Source: Pseudomonas extremorientalis (GTDB taxonomy: Bacteria > Pseudomonadota > Gammaproteobacteria > Pseudomonadales > Pseudomonadaceae). Taken from it: DNA of 64,000 bases. Below, in pieces: positions 53,263-62,352 of this stretch; positions within the stretch are counted from its first letter, which is position 1, and every line of letters starts with the position of its first letter. The position numbers and the translations under genes are program-made. The notes below the pieces were generated by a model. The model saw nothing but the letters and a program-made list of their open reading frames with translations, searched no databases and was not told the origin of the DNA. The stretch lies in the NCBI RefSeq assembly GCF_001870465.1, contig NZ_MDGK01000044.1:62001-126000 (forward strand). The letters run 5' to 3'.

Positions 53263-53279
53263 CTTAGGGGTGAAACACC

Positions 53280-54092
53280 TTGGCCAAGATTCTCGTGGTT
53301 ACATCCGGCAAGGGTGGTGTGGGTAAGACCACCACCAGCGCCGCTATCGGTACCGGCCTCGCTCTGCGCGGCCACAAGACAGTTATCGTCGACTTCGACG
53401 TCGGTTTGCGTAACCTCGACCTGATCATGGGCTGCGAACGCCGCGTGGTGTATGACTTCGTCAACGTGGTCAACGGTGAAGCCAACCTGCAACAGGCCCT
53501 GATCAAGGACAAGCGCCTTGAAAACCTGTACGTGCTGGCCGCCAGCCAGACCCGTGACAAAGATGCGCTGACCAAAGAAGGCGTCGGCAAAGTCATCGCC
53601 GAACTGGCAGAAACCTTTGAATACGTGGTGTGCGACTCCCCCGCCGGCATCGAGACCGGTGCTCACCTGGCGATGTACTTCGCCGATGAAGCCATCGTGG
53701 TGACCAACCCGGAAGTCTCCTCGGTACGTGACTCGGACCGCATGCTCGGCCTGCTGGCCAGCAAGTCCAAGCGCGCCGAAGAAGGCCGCGATCCGATCAA
53801 GGAGCACCTGCTGCTCACCCGCTACAACCCTGAGCGTGTCAGCAACGGCGAGATGCTCGGCGTTGAAGACGTAAAGGAAATCCTCGCAGTGACCCTGCTG
53901 GGCGTGATTCCAGAATCCCAGGCGGTGCTGAAAGCCTCCAACCAGGGTGTGCCGGTGATTCTTGATGACCAGAGCGACGCCGGCCAGGCGTACAGCGATG
54001 CCGTCGATCGCTTGCTGGGCAAGACCGTGGAACACCGCTTCCTCGATGTCAAGAAGAAGGGATTCTTCGAGCGTATCTTTGGAGGCAACTAA
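53280..54092 (+). CDS. minD: Septum site-determining ATPase MinD
   Basis: This 270-aa deviant-Walker ATPase recruits MinC to the membrane. It has GKGGVGKTTT at residues 10-19, VDFDVGLRNLDLIMG (switch) and a C-terminal amphipathic membrane helix KKGFFERIFGGN. It starts with TTG at 53280 (LAKILVVTSGKGG), with AGGGGTG 7 nt upstream; no ATG is possible without losing the P-loop strand. minE follows after 3 bp. Confidence 0.98.
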   Translation: MAKILVVTSGKGGVGKTTTSAAIGTGLALRGHKTVIVDFDVGLRNLDLIMGCERRVVYDFVNVVNGEANLQQALIKDKRLENLYVLAASQTRDKDALTKEGVGKVIAELAETFEYVVCDSPAGIETGAHLAMYFADEAIVVTNPEVSSVRDSDRMLGLLASKSKRAEEGRDPIKEHLLLTRYNPERVSNGEMLGVEDVKEILAVTLLGVIPESQAVLKASNQGVPVILDDQSDAGQAYSDAVDRLLGKTVEHRFLDVKKKGFFERIFGGN

Positions 54093-54095
54093 ACA

Positions 54096-54350
54096 ATGAA
54101 ATTTCTCGACTTCTTTCGCGCCAACAAAAAGCCTACGACCGCGTCGGTCGCGAAAGAGCGTCTACAGATCATCGTGGCGCACGAACGCGGCCAACGCAGC
54201 ACCCCGGACTACCTGCCAGCCTTGCAGAAGGAACTGGTCGAGGTGATCCGCAAGTACGTCAATATCGGCAACGATGACGTGCATGTCGCCCTGGAAAATG
54301 ACGGCAGCTGCTCGATTCTGGAACTCAATATCACCCTGCCTGATCGTTGA
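54096..54350 (+). CDS. minE: Cell division topological specificity factor MinE
   Basis: This 84-aa protein drives MinD ATPase and pole-to-pole oscillation. It has an N-terminal membrane-targeting stretch MKFLDFFRANKKPTTASVAK, the MinD-contact helix RLQIIVAHERGQ and the C-terminal dimer domain ending LELNITLPDR. It begins 3 bp after minD and is translationally coupled. Confidence 0.98.
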   Translation: MKFLDFFRANKKPTTASVAKERLQIIVAHERGQRSTPDYLPALQKELVEVIRKYVNIGNDDVHVALENDGSCSILELNITLPDR

Positions 54351-54367
54351 TCGAACAGGCGGCCGCC

Positions 54368-54422
54368 ACGGCGGCTCGGTCACCTTGATCCCTTTTCGGG
54401 AACCGGGTGGGCGAGCCGCCGT
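54368..54422. other. Long imperfect hairpin between minE and rluA
   Basis: Outer stem ACGGCGGCTCG / CGAGCCGCCGT (11 bp) encloses an inner TCCC/GGGA stem with a TTTTC loop and a CACC/GGGTG segment. It lies 17 bp after the minE stop; no clear T tract follows. Confidence 0.55.
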
Positions 54423-54446
54423 TGGCGTTTGTTACGAGGCTGTTTA

Positions 54447-55082
54447 ATGCCGCTGTCCAATATCCACATCCTGTATCAGGACGCCGCCGTCCTGGTGGTG
54501 AACAAGCCCACCCTGCTGCTCTCGGTGCCTGGCCGCGCCGACGACAACAAGGACTGCCTGATCACCCGCCTGCAGGAAAACGGCTATCCCGAAGCCCGTA
54601 TCGTCCATCGCCTGGACTGGGAAACCTCGGGCATTATCCTGCTGGCGCGGGATGCCGATACGCACCGTGAGCTGTCCCGCCAGTTTCATGACCGTGAAAC
54701 CGAAAAGGCCTACACCGCCCTGGCCTGGGGCCAACCGGAACTGGACAGTGGCAGCATCGATTTGCCGCTGCGCTACGACCCACCGACCAAGCCGCGGCAT
54801 GTGGTCGACCACGAGTTCGGCAAGCACGCGCTGACGTTCTGGAAGGTGCTGGAGCGTTGCGGGGACTGGTGCCGCGTCGAACTGACGCCGATCACCGGGC
54901 GCTCGCACCAGTTGCGTGTGCACATGCTCTCCATCGGCCACCCGCTGCTGGGTGACGGCCTGTATGCCCATGAGCAAGCCCTGGCCGCCTGGCCACGCCT
55001 GTGCCTGCATGCGAGCATGTTGAGCTTCACTCACCCGCAAAGTGGCGAGCGGTTGCGCTTCGAGTGCCCCGCACCGTTCTAA
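54447..55082 (+). CDS. rluA: RluA-family pseudouridine synthase
   Basis: This 211-aa enzyme isomerises uridine to pseudouridine in rRNA and tRNA. The catalytic motif HRLDWETSGIILLARD (Asp nucleophile) and GRSHQLRVHMLSIGHPLLGD are intact. It is short and lacks an S4 domain, as RluA does. ATG 54447 has GAGG upstream. It lies in the conserved minCDE-rluA order. A degenerate REPIN follows. Confidence 0.93.
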   Translation: MPLSNIHILYQDAAVLVVNKPTLLLSVPGRADDNKDCLITRLQENGYPEARIVHRLDWETSGIILLARDADTHRELSRQFHDRETEKAYTALAWGQPELDSGSIDLPLRYDPPTKPRHVVDHEFGKHALTFWKVLERCGDWCRVELTPITGRSHQLRVHMLSIGHPLLGDGLYAHEQALAAWPRLCLHASMLSFTHPQSGERLRFECPAPF

Positions 55083-55101
55083 AGCTGTCAACGCAGTCAA
55101 T

Positions 55102-55207
55102 CTGGGAGGGGCGGTGCGATGATTCCACTGGCCTGCGATGGCGGAGTGTCAATCACTGTATGGGTTGGCTGACCCACTGCCATCGGGGGCAAGCCCCCTC
55201 CCACATT
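55102..55207. repeat. Degenerate REPIN after rluA
   Basis: Right arm ATCGGGGGCAAGCCCCCTCC is intact, but the left arm (CTGGGAGGGGCGGTGCGATG and following) has lost its palindrome, so only one hairpin can form well. Confidence 0.85.
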
Positions 55208-55268
55208 TGTGCTGTGCACTTCTTGCCATCGAACGGTAAACTCCGCGCATTGCTGTCTGGAGCTATTT

Positions 55269-56558
55269 ATGCGCGAAGCGTTGAATCAAGGCCTGATCGA
55301 CTTCCTCAAGGCCTCCCCTACTCCTTTTCATGCCACTGCCGCCCTGGCCCAGCGCCTGGAAGCGGCCGGCTACCAGCGTCTCGACGAACGCGAAACCTGG
55401 GCCACCGAGGCCAACGGGCGCTATTACGTGACCCGTAACGACTCCTCGATCATCGCCTTCAAGCTTGGCCGTCATTCGCCGCTGCAGGGCGGTATCCGCC
55501 TGGTTGGCGCCCACACCGACAGCCCGTGCCTGCGGGTCAAGCCCCAGCCCGAGCTGCAACGCCAGGGTTTCTGGCAACTGGGCGTGGAAGTCTACGGCGG
55601 CGCGCTGCTGGCGCCGTGGTTCGACCGCGACCTGTCCCTGGCCGGCCGTGTGACCTTCCGCCGCGACGGCAAGGTCGAAAGCCAGTTGATCGACTTCAAG
55701 CTGCCGATTGCCATCATCCCCAACCTGGCCATTCACCTGAACCGTGAAGCCAACCAGGGTTGGGCGATCAATGCCCAGACCGAGCTGCCGCCCATCCTCG
55801 CGCAATTTGCCGGTGACGAGCGCGTGGACTTCCGCGCCGTGCTCACCGATCAACTGGCACGCGAACATGGACTCAACGCCGACGTGGTGCTCGACTACGA
55901 GTTGAGCTTCTACGACACCCAAGGCGCTGCGGTCATCGGCCTGAACGGTGACTTCATCGCCGGCGCACGCCTGGACAACCTGCTGTCGTGCTACGCCGGC
56001 CTGCAAGCCCTGCTCACCAGCGACAGCGAAGAAACCTGCGTGCTGGTGTGCAACGACCACGAAGAAGTCGGCTCCTGCTCGGCGTGCGGCGCCGATGGCC
56101 CGATGCTGGAGCAGACCCTGCGTCGCCTGCTGCCGGAAGGTGATGAATTCGTACGCACCATTCAGAAATCCCTGTTGGTCTCAGCCGATAACGCCCATGG
56201 CGTGCACCCGAACTACGCCGACAAGCACGACGCCAACCACGGCCCCAAGCTCAACGCCGGCCCGGTGATCAAGGTCAACAGCAACCAGCGCTACGCCACC
56301 AACAGCGAAACTGCCGGGTTCTTCCGCCACCTGTGCATGGCCCAGGAAGTACCGGTGCAGAGCTTCGTGGTGCGCAGCGACATGGGCTGCGGCTCAACCA
56401 TCGGCCCGATCACCGCCAGCCACCTGGGCGTGCGCACCGTGGACATCGGCCTGCCGACGTTCGCCATGCACTCGATCCGCGAACTGTGTGGCAGCCATGA
56501 CCTGGCGCACCTGGTCAAGGTGTTGGGGGCGTTCTACGCGAGCCACGATCTGCCCTGA
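55269..56558 (+). CDS. apeB: M18 family aminopeptidase
   Basis: This 429-aa metallopeptidase is of the aspartyl aminopeptidase/ApeB family. Metal-site motifs include LVGAHTDSPCLRVKP (His-Asp), ARLDNLLSCYAGLQAL (Asp), CNDHEEVGSCSACGADGPML (Glu pair), SADNAHGVHPNY and GLPTFAMHSIRE with the last His. It removes N-terminal acidic or other residues from peptides. ATG 55269 gives the family start MREALNQGLIDFLKASPTPF; upstream codons overlap the REPIN tail and are rejected. The gene order rluA-apeB is conserved. Confidence 0.95.
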   Translation: MREALNQGLIDFLKASPTPFHATAALAQRLEAAGYQRLDERETWATEANGRYYVTRNDSSIIAFKLGRHSPLQGGIRLVGAHTDSPCLRVKPQPELQRQGFWQLGVEVYGGALLAPWFDRDLSLAGRVTFRRDGKVESQLIDFKLPIAIIPNLAIHLNREANQGWAINAQTELPPILAQFAGDERVDFRAVLTDQLAREHGLNADVVLDYELSFYDTQGAAVIGLNGDFIAGARLDNLLSCYAGLQALLTSDSEETCVLVCNDHEEVGSCSACGADGPMLEQTLRRLLPEGDEFVRTIQKSLLVSADNAHGVHPNYADKHDANHGPKLNAGPVIKVNSNQRYATNSETAGFFRHLCMAQEVPVQSFVVRSDMGCGSTIGPITASHLGVRTVDIGLPTFAMHSIRELCGSHDLAHLVKVLGAFYASHDLP

Positions 56559-56563
56559 TCTGA

Positions 56564-56592
56564 ATGTGGGAGGGGGCTTGCCCTCTCCCACA
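56564..56592. repeat. Single REP hairpin after apeB
   Basis: ATGTGGGAGGGGGCTTGCCC followed by TCTCCCACAT: a stem with one mismatch around TT. It may help end the apeB message. Confidence 0.85.
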
Positions 56593-56685
56593 TTGGTGTT
56601 GCGTCCCCCTGATCTATATCACCTGCACTTCTCATAATCCGACCTAGACTTGTCAGTATTCCCACTCCGACAAGGCCGTCGCACC

Positions 56686-56862
56686 ATGATCTCCATGTCT
56701 TCCTTCCACGCCATGCTTATCCCTATCCTGATCGGCATGATCATGTTGGCCGTGGGTTTCAACTTTCGCGACAAGCCCCTTGGCGTGTTCGGCATGTGGC
56801 TCGGCATGCTGCTGATCCTGGGCACCGTGGTGTACAAGATCCTCGCCAAACTGGCCGAATGA
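56686..56862 (+). CDS. Small membrane protein (58 aa)
   Basis: No family is recognised. MISMSSFHAMLIPILIGMIM... has two hydrophobic helices (about 8-22 and 32-50) joined by a short loop NFRDKPLGVFG and ends VYKILAKLAE. The start at 56686 or the Met at 56695 is likely; the ribosome site is weak (CAAGGC further upstream). It lies 52 bp before the mechanosensitive channel gene on the same strand and could be cotranscribed. Confidence 0.75.
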   Translation: MISMSSFHAMLIPILIGMIMLAVGFNFRDKPLGVFGMWLGMLLILGTVVYKILAKLAE

Positions 56863-56914
56863 CGCTTGCACTCGTACACTCGCTCAACCCGTCGTTTCCA
56901 AGGTTGACCGCCTC

Positions 56915-59080
56915 GTGCTTTCCCGTCTGTTTGCCCTGCCCTGCTACTGCTTGATCGCCCTGCTCACCTTGCTGCCGCTCACGCCTGCCCATGCCGTGGG
57001 TTTGCCCGGCCTGCTCGGCACCACCAACAAGACCCAACCCCAGGCCGAAGTGCCGCTGGGGCAGTCGCTGGACGAGGTGATCAAGACCCTGGAAAACGAC
57101 CAGCAGCGCACTCAGTTGCTGAGCGACCTGAAAAAGCTGCGTGCCGCCACGCAAAAGGCCCAGCCGGCCGCCGAGGAAGGTGTGCTGGGCTTGATCGGCG
57201 GCACCCTGGCCAATCTCGAGGCACAGTTTTCAGGCGCCGACAGCCCGCTGGGGCGCTGGTCCAACGAGGTCGACCTGGCCAAGGAAGAACTCGGTGCGCT
57301 GATGCTGCCGGCCAACGAATGGCTGCCGATCATTTTCGGTTTTGCCCTGATCCTCGCGGTGTGGAGCCTGCTGGCGTACGCGCTGATCTGGCTCAGCCAT
57401 CGAGTGCGCGAACGTTTCGGCCTGCCTGAAGAATTGCCGCAACATCCACGCACCTGGGACATGGTGCGCTTCGCCCTGCGCAAGCTCGGCCCGTGGATGA
57501 TCGCCCTGGTGATCACGGTGTACCTGAGCTACGCCCTGCCCTCGTCCCTGGGCAAGTCCCTGGCGATGGTGCTGGCCTACGCACTGGTGGTCGGCACCTG
57601 TTTCTCGGCGATCTGCGTGATCGCTTTTTCGGTACTCGACGGCCCGCACCGTCATCGCGCGCTGTATATCCTGCGCCACCAGGCGTTCCGCCCGCTGTGG
57701 TGGATCGGCAGTTTTGCCGCCTTTGGCGAGGCCTTGAGCGACCCGCGACTGGTCCAGGCCCTGGGCCAGCACCTGTCCCACACCGCCGCGACAGTCGCCA
57801 ATGTGATGGCGGCGCTGTCGACCGGTGTATTCATCCTGCGTTTCCGCCGGCCCATCGCCCACCTGATCCGCAACCAGCCGCTGTCGCGCCGCCTGACGCG
57901 CCGCGCCCTCAGCGACACCATCGAAATCATCGGGTCCTTCTGGTACATCCCGGCCTTGCTGCTGGTGGGTATCTCGCTGTTCGCCACCTTCGTCTCGGCC
58001 GGCGATACCAGCACCGCCTTGCGCCAGTCCCTGCTGTGTACGGTGCTGCTGGTGCTGTGCATGGTGATCAACGGATTGGTGAGACGCCACGCGCTCAAGC
58101 CGCAACGCGGTCACAAGCGCCACGCGCTGTATTCCGAACGCCTGAAAAGCTTCGTCTACACCCTGGCCCACCTGATCGTGTGGCTGGTGTTTATCGAGTT
58201 GGGCCTGAGGGTGTGGGGCCTGTCGCTGATCCGCTTTACCGAAGGCGATGGCCATGAAGTCAGCGTCAAGCTGTTCGGCCTGGCCGGGACCTTGTTGTTC
58301 GCCTGGCTGATCTGGATCCTCAGCGACACGGCGATCCATCATGCCCTCACCCGCTCGCGCAAGGGCCTGGCCAATGCCCGTGCGCAGACCATGATGCCGT
58401 TGATCCGCAACGTGCTGTTCGTGACCATCTTTATCATTGCTGCCATTGTCGCCCTGGCGAACATGGGCATGAACGTCACGCCGCTGCTGGCCGGTGCCGG
58501 TGTGATCGGCCTGGCCATCGGTTTTGGCGCGCAGTCGCTGGTGGCGGACTTGATCACCGGCCTGTTCATCATCATCGAAGACTCCCTGGCCATCGACGAC
58601 TACGTGGATGTGGGCGGCCACCTGGGCACCGTGGAAGGCCTGACCATCCGTACCGTACGCCTGCGGGATATCGACGGCATTGTGCACACCATCCCGTTCA
58701 GCGAGATCAAGAGCATCAAAAACTACTCGCGGGAGTTCGGCTACGCGATCTTCCGGGTGGCGATCCCGTACAACATGGAAATCGACGACGCCATCAAGCT
58801 GATGCGCGACGTCGGCCATAAAATGCGCAACGACCCGCTGCAACGCCGCAATATCTGGTCGCCCCTGGAGATTCAGGGGGTGGAGAGTTTCGAGTCGGGC
58901 AGCGCGATCCTGCGGGCACGGTTCAAGACGGCGCCGATCAAACAGTGGGAAGTGTCGCGGGCGTTCAACCTGTCGCTGAAACGGCATCTGGATGAGGCAG
59001 GACTGGATCTGGCTACGCCGCGTTTGAGTGTGCAGGTGGTGACCGCCGGCACGGTGCAGGAGAAAGATCAACAACAATAA
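56915..59080 (+). CDS. MscS-family mechanosensitive channel with large N-terminal region
   Basis: This 721-aa protein has a signal peptide (GTG start, LSRLFALPCYCLIALLTLLP, cleavage near AHA), a periplasmic segment to about residue 130 and about nine membrane helices. The MscS pore helix and beta domain follow: GVIGLAIGFGAQSLVADLIT, FIIIEDSLAIDDYVDVGGHL, GTVEGLTIRTVRLRDIDG. It should release solutes at hypo-osmotic shock. AAGG lies upstream of GTG 56915. The M20 amidohydrolase gene starts 17 bp after it, so they are likely cotranscribed. Confidence 0.93.
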   Translation: MLSRLFALPCYCLIALLTLLPLTPAHAVGLPGLLGTTNKTQPQAEVPLGQSLDEVIKTLENDQQRTQLLSDLKKLRAATQKAQPAAEEGVLGLIGGTLANLEAQFSGADSPLGRWSNEVDLAKEELGALMLPANEWLPIIFGFALILAVWSLLAYALIWLSHRVRERFGLPEELPQHPRTWDMVRFALRKLGPWMIALVITVYLSYALPSSLGKSLAMVLAYALVVGTCFSAICVIAFSVLDGPHRHRALYILRHQAFRPLWWIGSFAAFGEALSDPRLVQALGQHLSHTAATVANVMAALSTGVFILRFRRPIAHLIRNQPLSRRLTRRALSDTIEIIGSFWYIPALLLVGISLFATFVSAGDTSTALRQSLLCTVLLVLCMVINGLVRRHALKPQRGHKRHALYSERLKSFVYTLAHLIVWLVFIELGLRVWGLSLIRFTEGDGHEVSVKLFGLAGTLLFAWLIWILSDTAIHHALTRSRKGLANARAQTMMPLIRNVLFVTIFIIAAIVALANMGMNVTPLLAGAGVIGLAIGFGAQSLVADLITGLFIIIEDSLAIDDYVDVGGHLGTVEGLTIRTVRLRDIDGIVHTIPFSEIKSIKNYSREFGYAIFRVAIPYNMEIDDAIKLMRDVGHKMRNDPLQRRNIWSPLEIQGVESFESGSAILRARFKTAPIKQWEVSRAFNLSLKRHLDEAGLDLATPRLSVQVVTAGTVQEKDQQQ

Positions 59081-59097
59081 ACTCAGGAGAGGTCCTT

Positions 59098-60444
59098 ATG
59101 CGTTTAACCGGTCTGACACACCAATGGGCTTTCGGCATGCTGTGCGCGGTAGCCAGCAGTGTCGTGATTGCCGCCAGCAGCGACCAGGACAGGGCCCGGG
59201 AGACAATCGCCACCCAGGCAACAGCACTCGAGCCGGCGCTGCTGGAAACCCGACGCGACATTCACGCCCACCCTGAACTGGGCAACACCGAGACTCGCAC
59301 GGCCGAGTTGGTCGCCAAGCAACTGCGTGACCTGGGCCTCGAGGTCAAGACCGGCGTCGCCCGCACGGGCGTGGTCGCCGTACTCAAAGGCGCCTTGCCC
59401 GGCCCGACCGTCGCCTTGCGTGCCGACATGGATGCACTACCGGTGAAGGAAGTCGCCGACTTGCCTTTCGCCTCCAAAGCCAAGGGCACCTACTTGGGCA
59501 AGGATGTCGACGTGATGCACGCCTGCGGCCACGACGCCCATGTCGCCATCCTGCTGAGCACGGCGAAGATCCTGACCGGCATGCGCGAGCGCCTGCCCGG
59601 CACCGTGGTGTTCTACTTCCAACCGGCCGAAGAAGGCCCGAGTGATTTCATCCCCGACGGTAAAAATACCTGGGGAGCCAAAATGATGGTGCAAGAAGGC
59701 GTGATGAAGGCGCCCAGGCCGGACGCGGTGTTTGGCCTGCATGTGTGGGCGGGTGTACCCGCCGGCCAGATTGCCTACCGCCCGGGACCGACCCTGGCCA
59801 GCTCGGATGACTTGCGCATCAAGATCCTCGGCAAACAGACCCACGCCGGTCGCCCCTGGGACGGCATCGACCCGATCACCGTGGGCGCAGAGACCATCGT
59901 CGGCCTGCAAACCGTGATCAGCCGCCGCACCGACATTTCCTCGTTCCCCTCAGTGGTGAGCATTGGCACCATCAACGGTGGCACGCGCTACAACATCATC
60001 CCTGAGTCGGTGGACATGACCGGCACCATTCGCTCCTACGACTACGGCATCCGCCAGAAACTGCACGCGGATGTGCGGCAGACCGTGGAAAAAATCGCCG
60101 AAAGCGGCGGCGCCAAGGCTGAAGTCACCATCATCGAGAAGTACGACCCCACCATCAACAACCCGGCATTGACCGAGAAGATGCTGCCGAGCCTGCGCTG
60201 GGCGGCCAAGGATGACGTGGTGCACAGCCCGCTGGTGGGCGGCGCCGAAGATTTCTCGTTTTATGCCAAGGAAGCACCGGGGCTGTTTGTGTTCCTGGGG
60301 GTGACGCCGAGAGATCAGGATATGAGCAAGGCGGCGCCGAACCACAACCCGGGGTTCTTTGTGGATGAATCAGCGTTGGTGGTGGGGGTGAGAACGTTGG
60401 CGGCGTTGGCGACGGATTACCTGTACGCCAACCAGGCACTGTAA
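59098..60444 (+). CDS. Secreted M20-family amidohydrolase
   Basis: This 448-aa protein has a signal peptide (MRLTGLTHQWAFGMLCAVAS, cleavage near residue 26) and the M20D core: DIHAHPELGNTETRTAELVA, ADMDALPV, MHACGHDAHVAILL and FQPAEEGP (metal ligands), HTHAGRP-type KQTHAGRPWDGID (dimer-domain His). It resembles hippurate/indole-acetyl-amino acid hydrolases. It should act in the periplasm on N-acyl amino acids. GGAG precedes the ATG. It follows the MscS-like gene by 17 bp. A REPIN follows. Confidence 0.93.
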   Translation: MRLTGLTHQWAFGMLCAVASSVVIAASSDQDRARETIATQATALEPALLETRRDIHAHPELGNTETRTAELVAKQLRDLGLEVKTGVARTGVVAVLKGALPGPTVALRADMDALPVKEVADLPFASKAKGTYLGKDVDVMHACGHDAHVAILLSTAKILTGMRERLPGTVVFYFQPAEEGPSDFIPDGKNTWGAKMMVQEGVMKAPRPDAVFGLHVWAGVPAGQIAYRPGPTLASSDDLRIKILGKQTHAGRPWDGIDPITVGAETIVGLQTVISRRTDISSFPSVVSIGTINGGTRYNIIPESVDMTGTIRSYDYGIRQKLHADVRQTVEKIAESGGAKAEVTIIEKYDPTINNPALTEKMLPSLRWAAKDDVVHSPLVGGAEDFSFYAKEAPGLFVFLGVTPRDQDMSKAAPNHNPGFFVDESALVVGVRTLAALATDYLYANQAL

Positions 60445-60451
60445 AGCGTTT

Positions 60452-60543
60452 CTGTGGGAGCGGGCTTGCCCGTGATGGCGGTGTGTCAGGCGATGTATTC
60501 GATGACTGATAAACCGCTATCGCGGGCAAACCCGCTCCCACAT
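60452..60543. repeat. REPIN (GCGGGCTTGCCCGC class)
   Basis: Left arm TGTGGGAGCGGGCTTGCCCG and right arm GCGGGCAAACCCGCTCCCAC, inverted, about 45 nt apart. It differs in stem core from the GGGGGCTTGCCCCC copies and lies between two convergent genes. Confidence 0.88.
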
Positions 60544-60557
60544 TTGATTTGCGGTGC

Positions 60558-60779
60558 TTAAGCGAGCGTGGCGCCATCCATCTTCTGGCGCAGGCTCAGC
60601 GGACGCATGTCGGTCCAGACTTCTTCGATATAGGCCAGGCACTCTTTCTTCAGGCCGCTCTTGCCCACGGTGCGCCAGCCTTCCGGTACGGCCTTGTAGT
60701 CGGGCCAGATGGAATACTGTTCTTCATGGTTGACCACTACCTGAAACAGGATGTCGTCGCGGTCAAATACTGAGGTCAT
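60558..60779 (-). CDS. MbtH-like protein
   Basis: This 73-aa protein activates adenylation domains of nonribosomal peptide synthetases. It has the family core FQVVVNHEEQYSIWPDYKAV, PEGWRTVGKSGLKKECLAYI and WTDMRPLSLR with the three conserved Trp. Next to pvdH it should serve pyoverdine synthetases. GGAG lies 7 nt before the ATG. A PvdS-like box overlaps the pvdH stop 61 nt upstream, so it may be expressed from its own promoter besides readthrough from pvdH. Confidence 0.96.
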   Translation of the reverse strand: MTSVFDRDDILFQVVVNHEEQYSIWPDYKAVPEGWRTVGKSGLKKECLAYIEEVWTDMRPLSLRQKMDGATLA

Positions 60780-60840
60780 TGCTGTTCTCCATCGCTATAA
60801 GGCTGGCTGCGCACCGTGCGCAGTACCGATATCTGTAGAA

Positions 60841-60864
60841 ACGTACCAGGCTGGCAAAAAATTA
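60841..60864 (-). promoter_or_regulatory. PvdS-type iron-starvation box before mbtH
   Basis: On the minus strand TAATT (60864-60860), 16 nt, CGT (60843-60841). One base differs from the TAAAT-N16-CGT consensus. It overlaps the pvdH stop codon. Confidence 0.5.
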
Positions 60865-62256
60865 GAGGCTGGCGACCGCCGCCGCCAACGCACGTCCGAA
60901 GATGTCCGCCACCCGGTCCACTTCGCTGGCGGTGATCACCAGCGGCGGCAGGAAACGCACCACGCTGCCATGCCGACCGCCCAGTTCGAGGATCAGCCCG
61001 CGCTTGAGGCATTCACGCTGCACCAGCGGCGCCAATTGGCGATGCACCGGCGGATGACCTTGAATGTCCGGCGTGCCAGTCGGGTCGACCAGTTCCACGC
61101 CGAGCATCAGCCCGCGACCACGAATATCCCCCAGGTGCGGGAAGTCGCGCTGCAGGATGCGCAGGTGTTCACCGAGGCGCTCGCCCATGGCCGCCGCATG
61201 ACCGGCCAGGTCATGGTCCTTGAGGTAGCGCATCACCGCCGACCCCGCCGCCATGGCCATCTGGTTGCCACGGAAGGTCCCGGCATGGGCGCCCGGCAGC
61301 CAGGTGTCGAGCCAGTCGCGGTACACCACCACCGCCAGCGGCAGGCTGCCGCCGATGGCCTTGGACATCACCACCACATCCGGGATGATCCCGGCGTGCT
61401 CAAAGGCAAACATCTTGCCGGTACGGCCGAAACCACTCTGGATCTCATCGACGATCAATGCCACGCCCGCCTGCTCGGTGATACGGCGCAGGCCGCGCAG
61501 CCAGTCCAGGTCAGCCGGAATCACACCGCCCTCGCCCTGCACCACTTCGACAATCACCGCCGCCGGCAGTAATACACCGGCCTCCGGATCATTCAGCAGG
61601 TTTTCCAGGTAGTGCAGGTTGACCCGCACGCCTTCCGCGCCGCCCAAGCCGAACGGGCAACGATAGTCGTAGGGGTATGGCAGAAATTGCACGCCATTGC
61701 CGAGCAAGGCACCCAGGGGTTTCTTCGGCCCCAGGCTCCCCATCAGGCTCAAGGCGCCCTGGCTCATGCCGTGATAACCGCCCTGGAATGACAATACGGT
61801 GCTGCGCCCGGTGGCAGTGCGCACCAATTTCAATGCGGCTTCCACCGCATCGGTGCCGGTGGGGCCGCAGAACTGGATTTTCGCTTCCCGCGCCAGCGCC
61901 GGCGGCAACAAACCGAACAGGTCCTGCACGAACTGGTCCTTGACCGGGGTGGTCAGGTCCAGCGTGTGCAGGGGCAATTCATCAGCCAGCACCTGTTGAA
62001 TAGCCTCGATCACGACCGGGTGGTTATGCCCCAGCGCGAGGGTGCCGGCGCCGGCCAGGCAGTCGATGAAGCTGCGCCCTTCGACGTCCTCCACGTAAAT
62101 CCCCTTGGCACGCTTGAGTGCCAGGGGAATGCGCCGCGGGTAGCTGCGGGCATTGGATTCCTGTTGGCGCTGACGGGCCAGCAGCGGGGTTTCGTCGAAC
62201 TGGTAAAGCGTTTCATGCACCTGGGCGTCTTCGATACGGCTGGTAGCGACTGACAT
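60862..62256 (-). CDS. pvdH: Diaminobutyrate-2-oxoglutarate aminotransferase
   Basis: This 464-aa class III PLP aminotransferase makes L-2,4-diaminobutyrate from aspartate semialdehyde for pyoverdine. It has FIDCLAGAGTLALGHNHPVV, FCGPTGTDAVEAALKLVRTA, FQGGYHGMSQGALSLMG, VDEIQSGFGRTGKMFAFEH, and the PLP Lys in VVVMSKAIGGSLPLAV. The start MSVATSRIEDAQVHETLYQF at 62256 has GAGGG 9 nt upstream; 34 extra codons upstream are rejected. A PvdS box lies 97 nt upstream, giving iron-starvation control. mbtH follows after 82 bp. Confidence 0.96.
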   Translation of the reverse strand: MSVATSRIEDAQVHETLYQFDETPLLARQRQQESNARSYPRRIPLALKRAKGIYVEDVEGRSFIDCLAGAGTLALGHNHPVVIEAIQQVLADELPLHTLDLTTPVKDQFVQDLFGLLPPALAREAKIQFCGPTGTDAVEAALKLVRTATGRSTVLSFQGGYHGMSQGALSLMGSLGPKKPLGALLGNGVQFLPYPYDYRCPFGLGGAEGVRVNLHYLENLLNDPEAGVLLPAAVIVEVVQGEGGVIPADLDWLRGLRRITEQAGVALIVDEIQSGFGRTGKMFAFEHAGIIPDVVVMSKAIGGSLPLAVVVYRDWLDTWLPGAHAGTFRGNQMAMAAGSAVMRYLKDHDLAGHAAAMGERLGEHLRILQRDFPHLGDIRGRGLMLGVELVDPTGTPDIQGHPPVHRQLAPLVQRECLKRGLILELGGRHGSVVRFLPPLVITASEVDRVADIFGRALAAAVASL

Positions 62257-62352
62257 TTCTCGATCCCTCAATACGCTGATGATGGTGACCAAACTGCCGA
62301 TCCGCTGGCGTCTGGCCCCAAGGGGCATGCGCACGGATTTCCTGTTCTGGAA

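Noticed and set aside
57230..59077. 615-codon frame on the minus strand
   Set aside because: Antisense of the MscS-like channel; His/Gln/Asp-rich shadow translation.
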